Assembly (NCBI GenBank): GCA_024220525.1
Contig: JAMYWO010000097.1
Location: 53,723-117,722 of the forward strand
Origin: Cochliopodium minus
Taxonomy: Eukaryota > Discosea > Himatismenida > Cochliopodiidae
Length of the DNA stretch: 64,000 bases
Reading direction: 5' to 3'
Part shown: piece after piece, positions 33,629 to 46,945 of the stretch
How positions within the stretch are numbered: the stretch's first letter is position 1
How the letters are laid out: the number at the start of each line of letters is the position of its first letter
Notes under the pieces: generated by a model
Told to the model about the DNA's origin: nothing
Database searches by the model: none
What the model saw: only the letters and a program-made list of their open reading frames with translations
Position numbers and translations under genes: made by a program

Positions 33629-33913
33629 AATTTATATAAACACCAAATATAATTAATATCTACAAAATTTGGCCTTCAATTTTTTTTATTTTTTGCACCA
33701 ATGAAATCAAAATTGAATCTATTTCTGATCAAAATTTTGTTTCAGTTTTCAAAAATGAATTTTATTGATTCGTTCTTTAATAATTTTGAAGGGAAGAGTG
33801 AAATGAATTTTTCATGAGGGGATTGTTATCAAAAATTTATTATCAAAAAAGAAAGTGAAAGTCAAGTATAATTTTAATGAGAATTAAAAAAAAAGAAAAG
33901 AATTTAAAATATT

Positions 33914-36900
33914 CTAATTATTTCTATTTTCAATTCTATCTTCAAGATCAAACCTGTTTTTTTCAAAACCTTGTGAAATGGATATATTTTTGAATTTTCT
34001 AATAGAGTTAAAGTACTTCCATTTCTTAAAATGGATGATTTTCTGAGAAGCACTTCTTTTCAAGTCAATTTGAATTTCTATTTTTTTTTCTTCCTCAGTT
34101 TTGAACTCTGATAATTTTCCAAATTTAGAGAGAATGAAAAGTTCTTTTCCAATATTTTTGTATTCTCCCAACAACTTTCTCAAATCATTCTTTCTAATTT
34201 CGACTTTTGAGTTTAAAAGATTCAAATAACCTAAATTTGGCAAGTATTTTGGAAGGTTAGACAGAAAATGAGGAATATCAAATGTGAGAGAAGTGTTAAA
34301 CTCAAGTTTTAAATTGGAGAGTGGGATATTTTTGAGAGAATCTAATATTTCTTCTTCGTCATTATGGAATTTCAGAATGAATTCTTTGAGATTAGGAGCG
34401 TCAATAATAAATTTGTCGATAACATAAGTATCAAAGTCTAAAAAAAATAGATTTTTCGCGTTTCTAATTTCAAATTTCTTCAACCTCGAACATTCACTAA
34501 TTCAAAAATGATATTAATAAAAAAATATTTTTGGAATAAAAAAAATTATTTACTAAACGAATAAATTTTCAACAGACATAGAGTTGATAACCAATTTGTT
34601 TAAGAAAGGCAGGTTGAAGAAATAGATTTTAAAAACAGAATGATTTTCAAATTCAAAAGAAGTTAAATTGATGAAATTATTCAAATAGAATTTGTAAAGG
34701 GAAGGAAAAGATAGAGGTTTTATTTTCAATTTTGTAGGGAAATGAGGGCTGTGGGTAGAATTGCATTTTTCAGAATTGTAATTTCCTGTTAAATCCAATT
34801 TTTCAAGGTTTACTAAATTGGGGTTTGGAGACAAACTTGACAAAAAATTTTCTAAGATAATTTGAGAAGGATCATTTTTTTCTAAAACAGGATTATTGTT
34901 TCTGATTTCAATAGTCTTCAAATTTCTCCCTCTGACAGAAATAGACTTTAAATTTGAACAACCATCAACCCTCAACAATTTCAAATCATCATTATTTATA
35001 GAGAGCTCAAAAAATTCAGCGAATGAAACACTGATGTATTCCAAAACTTTTAAAGGAAAAGAAGAGAAGAATCTAAATAAGTCAAAACGATAGAAAGAGT
35101 TTATTTCTGTATCCTTTATGCATATTCTATCTGCTTTTTTGAAAAAATCAATTTGTTCTTTTGATGTTTCAAGGAGATTTGGGTCAGTGAAATCTGGACA
35201 ACAACCCACAACATTTACATAATGAGAAAATTTGTTATAATTTTTGAAGAATAGGGTGTTGACCAAAGGATCTTTGAGAATATTATTTTTCGCATTTTCA
35301 AATAATTTGGGCAGAAAGGATAGATTTTCTTCGGTAGATGAATCCAAGTCTATGATTTTCAATTCTTTAGGTTTCACACATTTATACTTTTCAATTAATT
35401 TCTCAAAGTTAAATGGTCTTTTATAGATTGTTTCTTTGTACAGTTTGGGAGTAGAAACAAAAGTGAAGTAACCGTTATACTGTTTAGACTTTAAGTTGGG
35501 ACAGTCCAATTCGATGCCTCCTACATATTTACTGATATAACTAGAGAAAATTTTCCGTACAGTTTTAGATTTGATGATCAATTTTTCAATCACATTTCCT
35601 TCTGAGAAAAATTTTGCTGAAATGCTCAAACTTTTCAAACATTCAAAATTTTCTATCAAATTTGAAAATCTTGCAACACTAAAAGAATTGTTAAAATCTA
35701 ACTTCAAAACTTTGACGAATTTAGGATTTAAATTTTGAATGAGACTCATATCAGCCAATTCATTGCCACCATATAAATTTAGGGACTTTAATCTCCCATA
35801 ATATTTCTCAGAATAAATCCTCTTTTCTTCTTCACTTCCTACAATATCATAAGAAATGAATCTTAAAATTATTTTTTTGGGAAACTTTTCGCATTTTTCA
35901 CTCAATTTAAAAAAAGAGGAGATATTCAGTTTTGTCATTTCATTATTTTCACTTTTCCAGTCTGAAACAATAGATAAACTATCAAAATACGGGCAATACT
36001 CGCTCACAGTATCCAAAATTTCATCACAAAGAAAGAAAGAATTATCGAAATACAAACTTTCCAAACTCTTTCCACAATTTTTAATTATATCGATGAAACT
36101 TTCTTTTTTCCATTTCTCTAGAATTTTATGGTCCTTGAATCTTTCAATCTCACTCTCGCTGTAACTTATACTTTTCATATTTTTCAAGTTTTTGTGTTTT
36201 GAAAAAGATTCCAAAGTAAATGGAGAAATGTTGGCTAGAGATATATCTTCTAAAAATGAACAATGATCCATTATCAACATCAACTCTCTTTCGTTTATTT
36301 CAAAATCTATTTGAAGTTTTTTCAGGTTTTTTGGAAACTTTTCAATATTTCCGCTGAACACAATTTCTTCATTAAATTTGAGTGTGGTTACTCTGTTAAA
36401 TTTTTCCAAAAGTTCTATTTGCTTTTTTTGGGGCAAAACTTCGTTGAATTCTACAGTATTTTCAACTTTATTCCCGTCTACCATCAGATGTATAAAACCA
36501 AAAAATTTTGATGGATCTTCGAATGTTTGTCTATCCATATTACTTTCTTCGATCAATAATTTTTTTCTTTTATGATCCTACATAAAAATTGAATTTAAAA
36601 ATGGAATTTAAAATTCAAAATCCTTTACTTTGTCATACAGTATCAATAGACACGAAAATCTTGAATTTTTTAGCTTGTTTTCATCGCAAAAAGAAATCAG
36701 ATTAACTATTCTCTTTGTGTATCTGTTGAGAATTGAATGGATATGGGGAAACCAAACAGAATCCATTTTGTTGATTAGATTTCTCCATTTTTTGCACATT
36801 ATTGAACTATAACCTGAAAGATAAATTAAATTGATATTAAAGATTGAAATATATGGAATCTTTTGATTTTTATTCAAATAAATACATAGTGAATTAATAT

Positions 36901-36955
36901 CAAGATAATGAAAGATTTTCATCAAAGGAAGAGATGGAAGAACATTTATTTCCAT
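33914..36955 (-). CDS. Long F-box/leucine-rich repeat protein
   Basis: Four exons (36955-36886, 36813-36629, 36577-34554, 34496-33914) give 953 residues in phase. The first two exons make an F-box (INVLPSLPLMKIFHYLD...CKKWRNLINKMDSVWF), split by a 72-bp intron. The remainder is an irregular leucine-rich repeat array, visible as LKSLNLYGG, LKVLKLDF, LKSLSIS, LKLLRVDGC, LKTIEIRN and LEKLDLTGN, spaced 20-30 residues apart. The C-terminal ~60 residues are basic and polar. F-box/LRR proteins recruit substrates to SCF ubiquitin ligases through the LRR face; the substrate is unknown. The 2-kb exon 3 has no intron, unusual for this window. Confidence 0.85.
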
Positions 36956-37176
36956 TTTTTTTATTTTTTTATATATAAACCATAAAAAATCAAGAAAATT
37001 CAAACAAGGTAACAAAAAAAATGATGATTTATCAGGAACCATTTTTTTTTGAATAAACAATTGGAAATAAAATTAATTTTTTTATTTATAAAAGATTAAA
37101 ATTTACAAAAAGAAATTGATCAATTCCGTTATTATAACTAAACTACAAAAAAAAAGAGAAAAGAAAAAGACAAGTG

Positions 37177-40156
37177 TTATTTGTGCAAGTCTTCAGAGTA
37201 AGTGCTAGAACGGTTCCTAGGCCTCAAAGAAAGGGAAGAAGGAGGCTTCAAGATAAGAGAACGGGTAAAGTTCTCATTGTTGGTATTATTGTTGTTAATG
37301 TTATTGTTACTAATAGTGACCTCATTACTATAAATAGCAAAATCATCACCACTCTCAAAGAAACCAACATCAGAAGAAGATCCATCGTCCGAGTTATCAT
37401 TGCTCTTGATAATACGAGAATTATCGAAATTCTCAATGAGCCTGTCACGCATAAAAATCTGACCCTTGGCTTTCAAAAGTTGTTTCTTGAGGTTTTTGTT
37501 ACTGTCCAACAAATTTTTATCGTTAAGGATGTTCTTAAGGTTGGGCACAGACTTGCTCGAGTTCCTGATCTTCTTGAGCGAAACGGAATGATCGTTCTTG
37601 TTGGTGGTGTCACTCTTGTAGTACTCAGCCAAGGTGAGGAAGACCTGCTCGGACTTTTTGTTGGCAATGTCGAGGGGTACGCAGCCGTTGTTGTCCTTTA
37701 TGTTGATGCTTGCTCCCACCTTGATCAAAATTCTTCCTATTGCAAAATTTTCTGATTCTACTGCCAAGTGCTATTATTTATAAAATTTTTTGAAACAGAT
37801 TAATGTTATAAAAATGAAAATTAAAATAAAAGATGAAACTAAAAAATACGTAAAATAAAGACCGTTCAAAATTTCAAATTAATTTGAGAAAAAATACCAA
37901 AGCAGTTTTTCCAAGGGAATTTTGCACATCTATTATAGTGCTATATTTATTTGATATGAGATAGCAAGCGAACACGTTTCCGTTATAAACAGAAATATGA
38001 AGAAGTGTATCTCCTTTGTCGTTTCGATAATTGGGATCCACTATTAAATAAAAGGTCAATAAAAATAAATAAAATGAATAGAATATTAAAAAAATAATAA
38101 AAAAAATAAAAATGTTTTACAGTTTGTGGAATATTCAAATAACGATTTATGATCTCTAATGGTGTTGTTTTGAATCAACTCGCAAAAATTGGAAGTGTGA
38201 TCCTGTGTAAATTTAGAATATTTTTTGTGTTGATACTTATCAAAGATGAATTGTTGTCTAACTTCACGAGACTTTTTTTAAGAAAAATGAAAAAAAAAAA
38301 ATCAAAAAAAAATCAAAAAAAATTTCACAGTGTTCTCGTTTGGCTTATCTTCTTCGTTTAAATTTGCTTCGTAAAAGTTGTTGCAGCGAACGTTCCCTAT
38401 TTCGCACATAAAATTAATGGTTTCGTTATCCCACTTGTCCAAAGTCAAGCTGCGCACTTTAGAAATATGAGAACCCAGTTTTCTGTGGACGCCACTACAC
38501 TCGATGCAAATCAAAACACCTTTTAAAGATTTATTAAGTTAAAGCAAAAAAAAAATAATGAATGAAAAATATTAAAATGAAAAAAAAATTATTCTTTACC
38601 AATGTTGATAGAAGCCCAAACAGGCTTTTTAACTCCACAATCTGCGCAACAGTCATTTCCTCTCATTTTTACAATTCTGTCCGTTGGTTCTTCTTCGGTG
38701 AAGAAGTTGTGGTTGATGCTTGAAGATAGGTTCAGAGAGTCGTTGATTTGGTTGGAGATGGAAGTTTGGATGACCTTAATCCAGCTAGAATGTTCTTCCT
38801 CTGTCAAAACAAAGAAACTCTACAAAAAAAACATTGTTGAAATTTTCTATTTAAATTTAAATGGATTTAAATTTTACCAAGATTTCTGTTGGAGATATGA
38901 GTTCGAATGATAATGAATCCAATTTCTGCCTCACAGAAAATAACAATAGATCATATTCCTTCTTCAGATTAAACGAGCCCCAATCCTTATAGACGCGCAA
39001 TTTGCCATTGCTTATCAAACACCACAGTTTCTTGGTGCCCAAACGAAGTTTCTTCCACAGATATCCCTGTTTGGCATCTTGTGTTGCGGAATCGAATCTG
39101 TCTGACATCTTCTCGATCTCCATGTTTCTATTCTGATTGATTTCCAACAATTTGTTTTTGATCTCTTTTGCTTCTTGTTTCAATGAGGTGGTTATTTGTA
39201 ATGATGGAGAGAAAATCTTGGATATCTGAGAAAATTGATTCTCATTCTCCTCTATGAACGAAGAGAATCCATCCACCAATTCTATTTTCTGATAGGCTCT
39301 TATATCCAGCAATTGTTGTATGTAGTTTTGAAATGTTTGGCGAGAGACATTCATCAGATGCTCCATTACCGGTTGTTTGCTGAATCTCTTCTTTCTTGAA
39401 TTGAATAATTCTAATGATTTTTCGTAGCTTTGTCTTACTTCTATTGTCTTCTTCTGACATTCCTTTTTCGGTTGTATTCAATTTTAGTTTGACATACAAA
39501 CTGTATGCAGGATATATTTTTATAAATAATATTTTTATATTCTATATATGTTAACCAAAATGCTTTCCATTATAAAGCAATTTTTCTAATTACCTTTGCT
39601 TTGGATATTCTGAAAGAGAAAAAAAAATTAATAAAGAATCTGAATATATCTGAAGGACAATTATATAAACCTCTCCAACATATTGTCTATGGGGATGGTC
39701 ATATGATCATTTGCAATTGATGCAATTGATTGGATTATTTTCGAGGCCTCTTTCATACAATTTCCAAAATTTTTGATGAGATTGATCCCATCAGTTGACC
39801 ATGAATTCTTGGCATTGATAAAATTCAATAAATTATTTCCAAATGTTGTTGAGACCATTGAAAATTCTTTATTGTGAACACAATTATTAAAAATTTAAAA
39901 AATTTCCAAATAAAAAAAACCATTCGCCACTTTGATGTATGACATAGTTGATTTACGCAAATTTTTGAGATTATGTTTCATTGAATTTGATTCCTTTATT
40001 AAAAATGAGTCCTCCTTTTCCAAATTAGGATAATAAATTTAAAATTACAGATTCCAATGTACTGATCTCCTTTCTTATTTCATAAATATCCTCTGATAGA
40101 AATGAGAAATCAAGGATGTCAACCTTCTCCTCTTTTTGCATAAAAATCTCTTCCAT
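37177..40156 (-). CDS. ACAP-type BAR-PH-ArfGAP-ankyrin protein
   Basis: Ten exons (40156-40049, 40014-39921, 39866-39671, 39609-39594, 39462-38878, 38819-38600, 38519-38329, 38271-38121, 38040-37898, 37770-37177) give 765 residues in phase. Domain order matches ACAP/centaurin-beta: a BAR-like coiled coil (~1-280), a PH domain (AKQGYLWKKLRLGTKKLW), an ArfGAP zinc finger with CADC-x16-CIEC and the arginine finger in CSGVHRKLG, then at least two ankyrin repeats (GDTLLHISVYNGN, NNGCVPLDIA). The C-terminal tail is Asn/Ser-rich. Such proteins bind curved, phosphoinositide-containing membranes and stimulate GTP hydrolysis on Arf, mostly Arf6. Exon 4 is a 16-base microexon. Confidence 0.93.
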
Positions 40157-40300
40157 TTTTTTTTTATAATCAAGAATTTAAAAAACAATTCTTTGAACAT
40201 TTAAAAGAATGTTTTATCACTTTGAATATTCATTCTTTTGGCTTGATATTTAAAATTTTCTTTTTTCAATAAAATATAAAAAAAAATTGATAGTTGAAAA

Positions 40301-43300
40301 ATGTCCACAGAAAAAAAGGATAAATTGGATAAAAGGCTAAATGATTTTATAAAGAAAAACACCTCCCCAAAGAAAAAATGGAAATCCCTTTTATCATTCG
40401 CTGGTAGGCCATTATCTTATTAATAATATTTCTTTTTGAATTTTTCCATTTATTGAAGAGGGAGCATCTGATGAAGCCCAAAAGATTTATTTCGAAAAAA
40501 ATTTTTTTCTTGTATTTGCAGCATTGGAAGATATTCTGTTGAATTATGAAGCAGGATTCAAAAAAGGTTTGTCAATTTACCAATTTAATCCAAACCATCG
40601 ATGATTAAAATCATCACTATTCATATTATATAGGAAAATCTGATCCACAAAAGGATTTGGGTGGAATAATTATGATATTCAAGAAAATAATGGTATATAT
40701 GGAAGGATTGATAAAAAAGGGATGGCAAACTGCAAAATTGAGTACACTAAAAAAATATTTTTTTTTCTTTAATTTCATCAAAAATATAAATTTTTTAATA
40801 TACATAGCGAGATTGATTGAAAGATTTTTGTATAAAGATAATAAACATGAAACACGATTAAGAGGGATAGAAGTATTATTATTGTTTATAGATGCATTGC
40901 ATCCTGGCGATGCGCAGAAATATAAAGAACAATGGTCTCTATTGGCCCAATCTGTGGATTTATCAATTTTTAGCGAACAGCCCATGAATTTAAAATTCAA
41001 ATTGATTGAGGCACCTCCAAAATCTATCATTTATGATCAATGCGACAATAAAACTAAAGATAAAAAAACATTGATCAAAGAAACATTGGAAATACTCAAA
41101 ATAATATTCGAATTTACCATCGATCGACCTGATGATAAATTTTCATATTGGTTGGAGGTAATAACATTATTTCCATAAATACTCATTATTAATATATATT
41201 ATCTAACAGGTGATCAAATTCAATTTTTTGACCACACTCTATTCAGAAGTATGCAAATCAATGTCATTAATACCGAAAGAAGAGGAGGGATTTATATCTT
41301 GCCCTCCTGAATTGCAACATCTCTTGATTGAGTATCTCGCAAAATGGAATGAATCACCAAAGAAAATACAGGCAATATGGGAATCTCCTCAAAATGCTCA
41401 ATTGATGTTGGAAATCTTCACCCAATGTGTTGGTTTATCCACAAAATATACAAAGGCTACTGAGATCTCCATCACAACTTTTCATAATCTTTTCATGGTG
41501 GAGAAAGTCGAGCCATCCATTGAAGGAAGAATCCAAGCATATAGAAAAGTAAGAAAATTTTTTCGAAATTCTAATTTCACAAAAATTCTAATACAATCAT
41601 TTATATATATACCAGTATTTTTTGAATAGACTTGCAAGTGTATTTGTAAAGGAGCCAGAAGGTACAGTGCAAGAACATATGAGATTATGTGTCACCGCAT
41701 TGGATCTCATCAAAAAAACCGCTAAATTGTTCGATAAGCTTGATCAACCCAGCAAAGATACCATTTTGATCATTCCCCTTAATGTATTGAAAGATTTATT
41801 TACACAAAAACAACATTTTGAAATGGCCAAAGGATTGGCAGCTCCATTGATTCACGTAAGAAATTATTACTCTTTTTTGGTTAAAATAATAATTATACAA
41901 TTGGAATTAATCTTTATAAGGCTACAATATGGATATGGATCAATGCAAATCAACCCACAAAATGGAATCCCATTCAAAATGTTATATCATATACATTAGG
42001 AAAATCTACAGATTCTATTAATGCAGCATGTGTAAACATCTTTTGTTTTGATATTGATTTATTATTCTTTTTCTTTTTGTCTATTATCATCTCAGGATAA
42101 ATTGTTCCAAATTACATTGGTCATCAGAAAGCTTTTTTATTCTCAACACGAGAAATTTGTCAGTAAGAGAAAGGAGGGAGCAGTTCACAAATCTTTTTCC
42201 ATTTCACCAGACTACGAAGAACAAAAAGAACCTCCAAAAACAGGTTGGGAACCCTTTTTTTTTTTAAAAAAATTAATATCTTTATAAAAAATCATTTATT
42301 TTTCTCTAGATCAGGAAATTTATGATTTACCTTGGACTGAGGAAATGGCATTGAGCACATGGAATAGTGTTTTACAAATTTTTGCAAAATTAAATCAAAT
42401 CTCGGATGCTAAAAAACACTTTGTATGCGTTTCTAATATCATCAGCATCATCGACTATTTAATAGCAGCTGAGAATGAAATTCCTTATTCTAGTTTGATA
42501 GATGGTATGAAACTAACAACTTTTTTCTTTGACTTTTTGTAAATCTTTTTTATTTTTATTAAAAATAGTAAATAAACCAAAACCTGTTTCTTTGATTGAT
42601 ACTTTTGGTCCTTGGCTCATTGAAGCAACTGGTCTCCCTGAAACATTCATGGAGGGAAAAGCTGCCGCATACGGGGCGTTGTGTAGAATTATTTGTAGAA
42701 GAGCAGATCCATTGCCAATCACCCTTTTGACCTACTTTTACGGGATTATTGTCAAACCTCTCGAAGAATTCCCTGTGTCTCCAATAGGTTTTGAAATCAT
42801 AAAGAGTACAAGCAACATTTTCAACCTCTTCTTCCAAGGAGTAAATTGTTTGATCCCTTACTATTTACATGCAATCAAACAACTCATCAACTCTGATCAA
42901 AGTGCTTTGCCCACTAAAGTACGCCATAATTGTATCACTATTTTGTGTTCTTTGTTGTGTTTCCCCAACTACTTTGGAAAGTTGACCATTCCAATCAAGT
43001 TTAAATTCCCTTTTAAAATCGAAAACCCGGAAAACATTTCTTTCTTGGAAATCAAAGACATCCTCGTCTCTGTTCTTCGCGAAATGCTCACACAAGAGGA
43101 CAGTGTTGAAGAGCACAAAATGATGATCCTTTCGGGTCTTTGCGTGTTCATTTTAGAAGAACTCAGTAATTCTCTCAACCCAAATTTGAGTCTTTTGACC
43201 GATTGTATCAATGACATTCTTACTCACACAAAAAGCAGCATCGAACACGTTTCAAAAGCAGCTTTGGATGTTATTTCCACATTGTCCTCTTGTTATCCTT

Positions 43301-45940
43301 TGTGGGCAAAGTTGGGAGGTGAGAATGTTGTCGAGAAGATCATCTCTTATTTGTGCAATTCTATAATCGATTACGAGCTCAACAACACCTTTGAAGTGAG
43401 AACAGATCAACACTTTGAAGTGCTCACAGATTATTTGCTTGCTTGCCCGCCATCTCTTATGGACGATCCTAATATTAGAAAGACCATTTTCACTGCAATA
43501 GAAGTTGGTCTTTTGGGAGAAAAGCTAGAGGGAAAAGACACTAGCGAGAACAAAACAGATTTGTTCCAACGTCTACTTGCAAAGCCAACCCACAATTCAC
43601 CCAGAATCCAACAATCCGCAGAAAAGTTTCTTTTGTTGCTCTTGAATGCTCACGATCAGTTTCCTTCCCCCTCTGGTATCCCTGCTACCACCTCTACCAT
43701 GAACGAGTTGTCAGACACCAACGAGGAAGAAAGAGACGTAATCTATTGGAAGGGTAATGGTGACAACCTAGTCTCTCTTGTTCCTTTGCAAAATGGAAAT
43801 GATCAGATCACCAGAATCTTTGTGAGAAACAAGACGGGAACTTTTTCTTGGGAAGCCCAACCACAATACGATGACTTCTCCGAGAAGCTCCAGTTGCCCA
43901 TCAAACACAACACCGAAGAGACCACCAAGAACATCGTCACCAACCAAAAGAAGTCTTCCGAGACCTCCCAATGGACTCCTCAGCTTCCTCCACTCTGGAA
44001 AGATGACGGCAGATACATAGATGAGGATCGTGTCGACCAACTCCTCAAACATTTGTCATTCACGCACGAAGACTGTCAAACTAGCTCTGTTTCCGAGTTG
44101 AAAGAAAAGTCTAGCATCGAACAGTGTAACTATGTCTTGCAGTCTCTCGACAAACAATCCCTCATCACCTGTGAGAGCAAGGAGAACAAGACTATCCATG
44201 CCTCCCTCCCCTTGCCCGAGGTCCCCATCAACAACTATCATTTCTGCCGCTTGTTCCTCTCTCATCTCAGCTACTGTGACTACGATCATCGTGACATCTA
44301 CAAACTCTACGAAAGAAGTAAGTCTGTCACAAGAACTATCACCTCTCGTCTCGAAGAGAAATTTGACAGGTAATTTTTAAAATATTAATTTTTTTTTAAT
44401 TTTAAACTTTTATTTTTGTCATTATTTTTTTCAAAAAATAGATACACTGCGAAGATTGGAGTTGCTTATGTCAAGAAGGGGCAAGATAAAATCATAGAAA
44501 TGCTCGAGAACGACAAGAGATCCCAAAACTATGACATCTTTATTAAGTCCCTCGGGTACGAAGTAAGCTTTCAGGAAGGGTTTCCCGGTAATTTTTTTTT
44601 TTTTCATTATTTAATCAATTAAAATTTATTCTTCATTGAACTATTTCTTTGAGCACATTTTATTAAAATTTTTTATTTTTACATTTTTTTTATTTTTATA
44701 AATTTTCAAAACATACATCAAGTTTTTTATTTGTTTTAATTTCTTTAAAAGTTTTTCATTCTTTTTTGTTTCATTATTTTTTTGCAATTTAGGATTCGAT
44801 GGTAGATTGACTTCCAAAAATGGATTAATTTCACCTTACTACGCCACCGGGAACCTCGAGTTGATGTTCCACGATCTCACCTGCATGCCCACCATTCCCA
44901 ACGACAACCAACAAGTCGACAAGAAGAGACATATTGGTAACGATGTTGTAAACATCATTTTTTCCGAACATGTCCGCGATTATGACCCTTCTACCCAAGC
45001 TTTCTCTTCTCACTATTGTATGGTAAACAAAATTTATTTTTAAAATTTTTATTTTCATTTTTTATTAAAATTATTATATTTTACGCTTTTTAAAATTTTT
45101 GTTATATTTTTATTTTCTTACACAATTTATTTTTAATTTTTATTCATTTTTTTTTTGATATTTCATTCTTTAAATGGTTGGGGCTTTTTATTTTTTGTTT
45201 TTATTTTAATGTTTTAATCTTAAACATATTTTTTTATTATTAATAAAGGCACACGTGATTGTTTATCCACTCACCACAGGTCTTTACAGAATCCAAATCT
45301 GCAGAAAGCACGAGCAAGTGCCCATCCTCCCCGGTCCCCTCCTCCACGGCATGGTAATCAGCAAGTCCATCATGCCTTTGTTAGTACGTTCTACGGCCAT
45401 CATCGCTGACAGAATTTGGTTAGGTAAAAAATAAATCAAAATAAAATTAAAATTAATAAAAAAAAAATAATAAAAATAAAACTATTAAAAAAAATATCAA
45501 AAAAATAAATAAAAATAAACAATTTTCTTTTATTTTAGCTGCACAACCTACTGGTGTTGGCGATCCTTTTGCTGATCGTGACGGAATTTTCAAGGAGATG
45601 GGAAAGAAACAAGTTGTAATTAATATTTATTTTTCATGATTTTCATTTAGAATTTATTGAAATATTTCTCATTACTTTTTATTTTTGTTTTATTTTTCAT
45701 TCGATTTGTAAATATTTTTCTTATTTTTTTTATTTCTCTTGATAGGATAACACTGACTTTTCAGAATCTATTTTGGCTTCTTTTGAAGGTAGAAACGGCG
45801 AAGTGAGAAAGATCAAAGATTCTGTTGAGATTTCCAAAAAGTCCATCAACAACCTCGAGATCGAGAAGGAGGATTCCTTTAACAAGAACATCGATAAGAA
45901 AGATACAAAAATAAAGAAGAACAAAAATCAAAAAAACTAA
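40301..45940 (+). CDS. RalGAP alpha-like GTPase-activating protein, copy 1
   Basis: Fifteen exons from 40301-40403 to 45746-45940, the largest 42569-44369, close in phase at 1441 residues. The N-terminal two thirds form a helical-repeat region, including LIDTFGPWLIEATGLPETF and GFEIIKSTSNIFNLFFQGVN. The Rap/Ral-GAP domain starts near residue 1168: KIGVAYVKKGQDKIIEML, GLISPYYATGNLELMFHDL, KRHIGNDVVNIIFSEH and GPLLHGMVISKSIMPLLVR. The Asn in HIGND corresponds to the catalytic asparagine thumb, so activity is expected. RalGAP complexes switch off Ral-type GTPases and connect to growth control. The Lys-rich C-terminus is unique. A paralogue lies at 55682-61622. Confidence 0.93.
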
Positions 45941-46024
45941 AAAATTTCAGTGAATTATGAAAATAAATAAATTTTTAAAAAAATCATTTAATTTTTTTTT
46001 ATTTATTTAAATAAAAAATTAAAA

Positions 46025-46855
46025 TTAGTTGAATTTAATAAACTTAAATCTGTATCCAACTGCCATGTTGTAGAAAGATTTTCTGTCAACCTTTTTTATC
46101 ACTTCATACAATACAAACTTTGGCAATTTCAGTTTGTTTCTCTTCATGCTCAACAAAAAAGTCAAGATGCAATTTTGAAAGTGGATGCAGCATCTTTTGT
46201 GGTAATAATCCTTCCATTTCTTATTACAATCCAAAAGATAATGGATTTCTGTTCCATAGAAGGACTCGATGTGAGTTTTAATATTTCTGATAGAGTAGTT
46301 CTGCTTGTATATTTCCAATGTCGCTTTCACTGCTTCTTCGCTTTTCAAAGTACAATTGTCGAATTTGAGTTCTTTAATAGTTTTATTGTATTTCAAGCTT
46401 TGGGAAAGAGATTTCAAAAAATCCAAACTCTGTACTTTAAACCTTATGCTGAGTGATTTAATATGGGTGTTGGTCTCTAAAAATTCCAAGAAATAATTGC
46501 ATTTTAAAATACTTTCGTTCGAGAGGCTCAATCCTACCAAGCTCTTGTTTTCTTTCAATGCTTCAAATATATATTTGTTGTTGGATTCTTTGATGGATTC
46601 TTCCAATGAGAGATGTGTGAGTTCATCCAAGCTATTTAATTCGTCTAAGAAATAATTCCATTCCTCTTTTATGAATTCATGACCATCAAGAATCAGATGT
46701 TTTATTCTATTGTCTTTTTTCATTATATTGGTGAGATAAATCAAATCCACATATCGTTCATTTTTCTTTATTGAGTCAGAAGAAAATTTCAGATCCAATT
46801 TTCCATTTTTTCTCAGATGATTTATTTTTTTTTCCATCCAAATATTATTATTCAT
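46025..46855 (-). CDS. LRR/RNI-like protein, single exon
   Basis: 276 residues from ATG 46855. The frame opens 9 codons further upstream, but only from GTG. Leucine-rich, RNI-like units are spaced about 25-30 residues: IKHLILDGHEF, LTHLSLEES, LVGLSLSNES, IKSLSIRF and IKELKFDNC. The C-terminus (FQNCILTFLLSMKRNKLKLPKF...) resembles the ends of two other proteins nearby: the ankyrin protein at 46946-48681 and the zinc protein at 49732-50930. It is convergent with RalGAP copy 1, 85 bases apart, and divergent from the ankyrin gene. Function unknown; a protein-interaction role is likely. Confidence 0.75.
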   Translation of the reverse strand: MNNNIWMEKKINHLRKNGKLDLKFSSDSIKKNERYVDLIYLTNIMKKDNRIKHLILDGHEFIKEEWNYFLDELNSLDELTHLSLEESIKESNNKYIFEALKENKSLVGLSLSNESILKCNYFLEFLETNTHIKSLSIRFKVQSLDFLKSLSQSLKYNKTIKELKFDNCTLKSEEAVKATLEIYKQNYSIRNIKTHIESFYGTEIHYLLDCNKKWKDYYHKRCCIHFQNCILTFLLSMKRNKLKLPKFVLYEVIKKVDRKSFYNMAVGYRFKFIKFN

Positions 46856-46945
46856 TTTTTTTGAAATTTCTATATTTTGCACATTTTTCCTTATATAAAA
46901 ATGCGAGAAATTTTTATTGTTAGTTTTATTTAAAAAAAATTGATT

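Noticed and set aside
37174-37755. 193-residue plus-strand frame opposite the ACAP gene
   Set aside because: Antisense shadow of the last ACAP exon; no domain, no start context.
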